Positions 38,401 through 47,400 of a stretch of DNA of 64,000 nt are shown here, in pieces; the stretch's first letter is position 1; each line of letters starts with the position of its first letter. The DNA comes from Heterobilharzia americana. Lineage: Eukaryota; Platyhelminthes; Trematoda; Strigeidida; Schistosomatidae. The notes beneath the pieces were generated by a model. That model made no database searches, had not been told where the DNA came from, and saw only the letters and a list, made by a program, of their open reading frames with translations. The DNA lies in the NCBI GenBank assembly GCA_944470555.2, contig OX104130.1, positions 73,475,160-73,539,159 of the forward strand. The letters are read 5' to 3'. The translations under genes were made by a program, and so were the position numbers.

Positions 38401-41400
38401 AATCGGAAAGACAGCAAGACAGGCGTTCATTAGCCTGAAACCAGTGTGAAGATCTTCTGCACTCAGCACAAAGCGTGAACAAGATGCGGATTTTCAACAT
38501 CAACGTCAAGTCAGTGCTTCTGTATGGCTCAGAGACTTGGCGCGTTACGAAAGACATTCCCAACAAACTACAGACATTCATCAACAACAACTGCCTACAC
38601 TGGCTCGTTACTGAAGATCAGATGGCCGAAACAATAAGCAACAAGAAACTCTGGCAACGAACCAACCAAGAACATATCGCCCAACAAATATGCAGAAGGA
38701 AGTGAAGATGAACTGGATTGGGCATACACTGGGAAGGCTGACTGGGGACATCACGCTTCAGGCCCTGAAGTGAAACTCAGATGGGAAACAACGAGTTGGG
38801 CGTTGGAGGTGAGTGTGACATAGAGATCGTGCGAGCAGGAAATGAGAGCTTGTGGGTAGTCGTGGAGCCAAGGTTCAAAAGATTTCAGAGAACAGAGTGC
38901 ACTGGAGACGTGCTACTGAAGCCCTATGTTCCATTAGGAACCCAAGGGACAAATAAATAAATGCCGATAAACCGCCTACCTCGACGTGTCATGCTGGGTG
39001 GAAGTTGGATTAGTTTGGAAGAGAGATCAAGGTGGCCAGATCAAGATGTGGCAGAAATCAATGGAGTCCCTGAATCTCGGTCTGAGCCTTGTTGGAAGGT
39101 GTAGACTACCTGAATGGGGTCCCCGAAACAATAGGGATGACTGGTTGAGAACTCTTGGTGACATCTTTTAAAATTGGTCATAGCGACGTAGTTGTATTCA
39201 TAATTTGATGTCTTCGAAAGCTTGAATATTCGCACCAATCATTATTTTCGAACTATTTATTCTCTTACATAACTTTGTCCACTTTGAATACTATTTTGAA
39301 GTGTGGTAACTTGAACTGATGCACTTGTGTGCGAGGTTCTACGTTGATTTTCGTCGTCTAATTTCAGTAACATGACATAATATACTCGGTCCCGATTAGA
39401 CAGATTTCCATAGAAGATGCAGATTGTGCAATTTACAAAGTTATTAGTCATTTTCAGGCATCACCAGCTATCATAGGTGATTAGTTTAATTGAAATGGTC
39501 TGTTAATCTGACTTCATTTGAATTTAGTCAACTGACAGATCGTTCCTTGATAGCCCATATTTCCTTACACAACTCAAATCAAAAAAGATCTCATAATTTT
39601 AATTTAGTGGCTTTTAGCTTCCTTCCTGTTCCACCGAATATAAAAGGTCAGAATAAATGGTGGAAAGGTGTGTGAGAGACACATATTCCAGTTAACTTAG
39701 TTGGTAGAAGTTTACAACCAACCAAATTTCAATAGAATACCTATCTCAACATCTTTTAGTACTAACTCTCCTAACAAACTGATGACCTTAAAGGTGATCA
39801 ACTGACATTTCACTTATTGGTTGTTGCAGAGAAAACATTTTCTAATTCCACTTTCAAAATCCTATAGTGAAGGTTGGATGTTGTGCAACAACACTACCTT
39901 GTTTCCATGAAGTTGGAATCCCAGCTGAACCAATGAATCCTACACCTGCTATATCAACCCCTACAGTCGACGGAATTACAAACAACACCGCCAAATTTCA
40001 TTATGATCCAGATGCTAATTTACTCTTCGATACTTGGTTCCGAAGACATGAAGACCAATTTGAAGTTGATTTTGTTGGTCAAGATGATTCATGGAAAGTT
40101 CATCTCCTCCTTCGAAAAACTAGTCCATCTGAATTAGATCAATATTGTATTACAGTACTACCATAGAACTCAAGAGATAGCCCCCTCGACACCACAATGC
40201 ATACCCTAAGACGTTTTTGGCGTTTATTCGTTTTTTTTCACTACCAGATACCACTGTCTTAAACTGGTTATGAATAACAATGATGATTTTTCCAGGCATA
40301 TTGGTATTGTTGATCATGAATGTGAACTATTCAAGCTGAGGTCTATTGCCGATGATAAATTCAAATCCTTGATATTCAAATGTAGTCTTCAGTCATTTAA
40401 GGTCGCAGATATCAGAATTAGATAGATAAACCATTTGAACCAAGATCTAAAACTAACGTTGAACAATATCACTGCTAAATATTGGTGTTGATAAGTCATC
40501 GTTGTATCCTTATTCGTACCACATCAAAGCATGATATCATTTTTGCATAACCGCAGATCAAAACACTGACTATGAATTGTAATATAACTTGTGGAGTATA
40601 CTCGGATGTTATTTTGGAAATCCATTCGACAGTTAACCAAACACAATATACCTACTTCTGTCGTACGAACACACCCCGATTTTTTCTGCTGATGTGAATG
40701 ATTGGTTGCTCAAGTAGTCAGTAACTAAAATCAAATCTAAATATAATATGAAAATATCCAACTGTTCACAACCCTATGAGATACACAATATCTGACTCCT
40801 CAGGAAATTATTTGAATAACTAGGAATTCAGTTTGTAATTAAAAAATGATTAAATTTTACGATGGAGTTATCTGTTTGGGATAAAACTGTGACTGAGGTA
40901 ACTGCTAGCCCATACTGGTCACCCCAAATGGCAGTAAACGATAAAGTTTTAAATGAGATTACAAACTACGGCTTCCTGTCATCAGTTGTTCCCGTACAAC
41001 TCAGTGAAATTTCATGTGGGTTATTATTGTTACTAAACAACTGGATAGGATGATCTATTTGCAAACAATTTACAAATTGCACCACTCGCATTGACTGACA
41101 TTTCTTACAGATGAGTAATTCTTCAACTGCTTAACTGTGGTGTTAACAGAGTTTCCGTTGGAGACCATCGCGCAGCCAAGATCGCAAGCGTCATGAAATA
41201 GCGCAATATGCTGCACCTGAACAACGTGCGCGGTTAGAAATCACCCAGGCTGACTAGTAGAGTTCGTTAGTCAAATCAGATTGATCTACACACCGGACTG
41301 TCGTTTCTTTCGTTTGGAGTTGAGTTTTACAGCGGTGTACCCGGATAAATTCAGTCCATGGAACCAAATTAGTTCAGATCATTTGAACTGCCGAAATCTA

Positions 41401-44400
41401 TATATCAGCGTGGGTGGTTCCTAATAACTGAAGCTGTTCAGTAGTAGTATAAATGATTGAGTATTTAGTACATAACCATCAAATATGATGAATTATACTC
41501 AACTACACATGCTTCTGATGAAAGAAAATACAGTTTTCATTATTTCGACAATCATCGGGGTATTAATATGTTACCAGTAGCATCGAAAATATTGGATGCT
41601 ATCATACTTCACAGACTTTGCAAAACACGTGAAGAAATGATTCGCGAGGAGCAGGCCAGGTTTCGCTCAGGTTGTGGATGCATTTATCATAGGGTTTACC
41701 TTCCACCAGATGCATGAACATCGCCACACATATTGCAGGCCAACAATGGCTGTGTTTCTTGACATTAGGGCTGCCTCTGATTCTTTGGACAGAGCTGTAC
41801 TCTGAAACTGTCTGTCGGAGAAGAGCATGCCTGATAAATTTACCAACATCTTTAAATCCCTAAATAATAACATCTTAAGTAGAGTGACGGCGTACAACCA
41901 ACTGCCTCCATTGTTACAAACTAGCAGTGAGGTTAGGAAGGATTGCCCAATTTCCCGATTACTCTTTAGCTCTGCTATCGATGACACTCTTGAGACAGGA
42001 AGGAAGGAAGTGTGCAATGGCGGTGTACATATACTACTCAGAGAACGGCTATTTGACCTCAGATATGCGGATGGTATCGTCTTACTGTGAGATAACACAC
42101 AAGCTACTCAAATTGGACTTAATCAGTTGGCGATTAGTGTCCTTAAGCATGGTATGTGCTTTGCACCATCGAAAAATTAGCCGGAGCCTGTGCCTGAGCT
42201 CACATTCGGTGATAAGCCGTCGGAAGTAGTAGAAAAGTTCGTGTATCTGGCTCGTTGTATTAGTGCCGATGGAGGTATATGGTGAAATTTCCAACAGCAT
42301 TTCGAAACCCAGAGTGGCATACGTCAATCTGGGCCACCTCTGGAGGCATCCTGACGTTATTCTGACCGTAAAAGGTCGGGTTTACAACGCTTCGATGCAA
42401 GCAATTCTGCTCTACACCTGTGAAACCTGGTCTCTTTGAGCTGAAGATATGCAACGACTCTGTGTGTTCCATCATCGTCGTCTCTGTAGAATTGCTCGTA
42501 TCCGGTGATAATACCATAAAAGTAATCCCGAGGTACGACATCGTGTGTTTGGGCATGTAGGAGATCGTCATTCAATGAGTAATGTCATCTGGAAACACCA
42601 GCTTTGGTGGTTTAGACATGTGTTACGTATGTTGTCCCATCGACTTCCGTACCGTTCATTGTTTCCTAACCCTGGGACTGGATGGAAGAAGCGGATGTGA
42701 AGTCAGTGTATAACGTGGTGCCATGGAATGAAGGACAGCTGCACCAGGTCAGCATCTGTTAGTGTGGTTCGAGAGATGACCCAACTCAATGGCTTGAGAC
42801 GTTATCAGATATGGGTCAGAATCGAAACCAGTGGCAGTCATGCTGCAGCTCTCTTCTAACTTCTGCTGCTGAAAAGTAGTGAACGTTTCTTTTGAATGTA
42901 CCTTACTGGACCGCCTTTCTAATCATTCTGTTCTTTAATTATCCACTTCCCTTCGCTTTATGTCTTCATAATGTTATGTTATTTTGTGTGGGGCATTTCT
43001 TGGTGCCCTTGCCGTACCATGTTTTTGTCCTAATAATAATAATAATCCCGTCAATTTCATGGCATACTTTCTACTCGAGTTAGATGGACGTCAAAATATA
43101 CACATTTATCGTGATGATCTTAAACCTTATCTACTGCCATATGAGTTCTGTCGAGTGAACAGTTCAGTGTTAGGGCAATTTGTTCGTTCGTTCGGAAAAA
43201 AAACTCTCACTTATACAAGAGTTGTCAGCTAACAACTTTAGATAACAAGATCACTATTAAATAGTCTCCTTTTGATTTTTCAATGTTCCCCATATGCACT
43301 TTTCCTATGCACTATCTAATCAATCACTCACGATGGTTAACTGCCGTCCATCCAATTATTTATCATGGGAAAAAATGAACAAACAGTAAAGTTGTATTCC
43401 ACGAAGAGATAACACTGATATTAGTGTCATAGCATATTCATCATCTGATGCTTATACTAGCGATCAAAATTACATACAAAATATAATATCATTAACCTAA
43501 GAGATTGACAGCAGATTGCTTTCACTCATTGGTAAACAAACCATGATAGGTGTTAACAAATAAGTAAGCCTACCTTCCTTCAGATCACTATTACATAATT
43601 GACATGTATATAAGCGTACTGTTTGATCAAAACCCGCAGTTAAAAGATACGTGTAACAGTCATCGATCGTTATATCTTCCTCAGGAAATGTTGACATCCA
43701 GCTAAGATCTGCTACAGGTCCAACATGTCCTGTTAACGGTAAAGCTGGAAGCCAAAATTCTTTATCAGATTTGAACCATATAGAAATACTCCCCTATATA
43801 CAAATTTAAGGGAAAATATTGACAGGAAAAGGCGACAATATAACTTAGGTAACTGAGACAATATGTACTGAAACTGTAATTCAATCAAAGCATTATCATC
43901 TGGACTGCGTATCCAAGATACCATGAGGGATCGAACCCAGGTTTCTTGCGGAGCATGTTACCATTGAGCTACCAGGTCGCAACTCAATGGTCCCTAATTA
44001 CCTACCCCTTTCAATTCGTGATATAGCGCAAACTTCATTCCATGCTACTGATAAGCAGTTTCCCGAATTCTACTCTTATACTTAATCAAACCCAATTAAT
44101 CAGCTTTGTTCTGTGCAGTTAAATAGAGTTATTGAATAAAGTATAGCTTCATTGATTGGTCACGGGAGAGCAACCAAGTTCATATTGTCTAGTCCTGAGT
44201 GCAGATCGAATTCTGTCGATTATATTCCCAATGCGGCCACCAAGCTAGGAGGCTCAGCATTGCGGTGCACACTAAGAGATATTAGTTGGTTGAAGGTAAT
44301 CAACAGGAAACCCTGAACCTAAGTTTCGTGCTTTTTGGCACTTTTCAACAAGGTGTATCTGTAAACTCGACAGAACTGATGTCCAACCTGAGACTCGAAC

Positions 44401-47400
44401 CCGCATGTAGCTTCAAAATGGGCGGGATTAGTCACATCACTAGGAATACATCGAGTTGGCATCTAGATGTAACTTTTTTTCTGGTAAGAGACTACAGTTT
44501 GATTGCTTCTCATTACAATCTTGCTGATTTCATCACATTCTAGTATACTTAAGATGAGGATAAAATAGTCCATTGAACTAGAGAATCAAATTTACGACAT
44601 TAAAAAATATACGCAAAAATTAATAAAATTTAATTAAACATACTTGAAAAGTATGTCCAAATACTTTCGTACCATCGTTTGGTAACCAGTGACAATCCAT
44701 TATACTCAATCCGGTATCACCAAAATGTCCAAGTCGAGTTTTTTCCTTCCATAAACTGCACATATCTGATGATTCTGTAGAATTTTCACTAGGAGGCTCC
44801 CAAATGATTAATGATTTATCCATACTGCAAGTAAGTAGATTTGGAGGAAATACTTGAACGTTAGTTGTTGGCGCCCAACGGACACCGGTAACCCAGTTTT
44901 CATGGCTGGCTAAAACACTTTCAGATGTTAAGCATAGATGAATGTTTTTGTTTATAAACTGTTCTGGAAGTTGAAGATGAATAGACTTTATTTTTGAAGA
45001 CAGTAAAGAAAAGTGTAAGAGTGTACAGTAAGCATCTGCAAATTCTTATCATAAAGGTGAGAAAACTAAATGCTGTATCACTTAAAGTCTTTAACCACTG
45101 GTTTCTCTTGGCCCACGGACCCCAACCACCCGGTCTGCATAGTCCAACATGGCTCAAACTAACATTCAAACACTTCATACATTGATGCCATGTTTTAGTC
45201 TGGCCGCCTCGGCCCCTTCTCCAGCCTGAACCTACTTCACTCAACGCTGTGTGACAAGGTAGACTAGGCATACGTAACACATGTCCCAACCATCTCAGTC
45301 GATGAAAGTTTACAATCGTGTCAACAGATTTATCTCTTCTCCCTAAAACTCTACTCCTGACTTCTGCCTCACTCATGTGGTGACACCATGCAAAACGGCC
45401 TATACTATGAAGGTAGGCAATGGTGGTCAAACAGTTGAAGCCTTCTCATGTCTTTCACCTTCAATGGCCACGTTTCACAGCCACACAGTAGGACAGACCG
45501 GACTGCTGTGCAGTACATATGACCCTCAACAGACAATCGGATATCACGGTGGCGCCACAGATAGTATAAGTTGGCGAAATTCAGTCGTGTTTTTCGTATT
45601 CGTGCAGAGATTTCACTGGCCACTAAGCCACCAGGGCTGATCCTACTTCCCAGGTAAGCGAAGTGGTCAACACAATCAACTACTACACTCTATTGTTAGC
45701 CGAGGCACTGTTGAAGACCAGTCTCGAAGCAACAATTTGCTTTTGGGTGGTGAGAAATGCATCCCAAACATTCTCAAATTGCCACTCAAAGTGGCGATGG
45801 TGTCTAATAGTGAGTTTCGTCCTATTTAGGACTCATCAGCTGGATGTACGTACACCCCAGTGAGTAATGATGTTCCTATAGGGACTGGAACTCTGTATCC
45901 ATACTTTCAAACAACAAAACATAATCCACTAGGCATATTGAGTTTACGTTCTTCAGTCGACTACTGGGACTCACTAACCACGTCACTAGTGCATTCGAAG
46001 GGTACTGACATTCAACTAACTGTTTGAACCGAATATTAATATGTAGATGCATTTTCTATAGTTTATACAATTAAGAAATCATTTCCTCTCTTACAATAAG
46101 GAGCTTAAAATGATCGCCATTACAGCAGGTAAACAAGAACACCACCACATTGGCAAATGAAAGGTCAGTGAAGGGCTCACAAACGAGAGGAAAAACGCGG
46201 TGTATATAAGTGGTGGTTTTCAATTTACAAAGGCATAATCCCTAAGTTATCTTAAGGTTCTACATGACTTTTAAGTACATTAATTCGATTTTCCTGAACC
46301 ATCACAGGCTCCATACTTAAACCAACTGCTTGACAACTTGCGTGTTATCACAGTGAATCGAAGTGATGAAAGTGATTACTTTAAAAAACTGAATACCTTT
46401 TCAGGCTCACATCCGATCATTATTATATCATTTACTGTAGAAAACAGGCGCCATAGTCGAACAATACTGTCTTGACCACCTGTAGCAATCAATACAATAG
46501 GGATTGTCGACACTTGATCAACACAAACATCAATACATCGAATCCAATCTTCATGTCCAGAAACAGAAGTACTCAATATGAAGTTCAGTTTCATAGTACC
46601 ATCTTCTTGATCACTGACCAGATCACCTGACCATATTTCCATCTGTCCATTATCAAGTCCAAGAACAATTATATGCAGCCAGGAGTTCACTCCACAAGCG
46701 TTTTCATTACTAGCCATAACACAACTATACTTCACACAAAAGCTTCTGAGACATAGACAAAGAGATGGATTCCGCGTGATTTGATTACCACGTGTACATG
46801 GTAATAATACTTCATTACTAGTAAGTAGATCATCTGGAAGACAAACAGACCAATTATAAACTGATGTATCAGCTGCAGCTGATAAAAATAACCACCCAGA
46901 AGATGAATGATCAGATAGTTGTAATGATTTTGATGATGGTAAAAAATAACCATCAATTGAATTAATAATGCAATGGTTTGGCGCTTGAAATTTATTGACT
47001 ACATACCAATTATTCAAGTTATCAGAATACATTATATCATCCGTAGAAGATGCCCAAATTATCACTGTACCGCTATTGTCAGCAGACATTAGAAAACAGA
47101 TAGACTGTTGATACACTTGTGATAGACTCGATTGATGACAACAGCAACTTAACCATCTTATACACCGGATATCAGAAGTATGACCAGATAATGTTTGATA
47201 AATACGCAAACTTTCATATGGTGAATTAACATTCATTTCAGTTGTTGCATTAGTTGAATATGTTAGTGATTTAGACAAGCATATGAAATGACTTGAACCA
47301 GATGCTAGAATATTTTGTACAACTGATGTATTTCGAGGAGAACAAATCGCTATAACACAGCTACAACCAGAGAAATGATTGATTCCAGTTGATGTAAATA

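Noticed and set aside
44958..44963. Alternative ELP2 exon 2 acceptor at 44964
   Set aside because: Using CCAG there would put exon 2 out of phase with exon 1; the next AG (44959) keeps phase.
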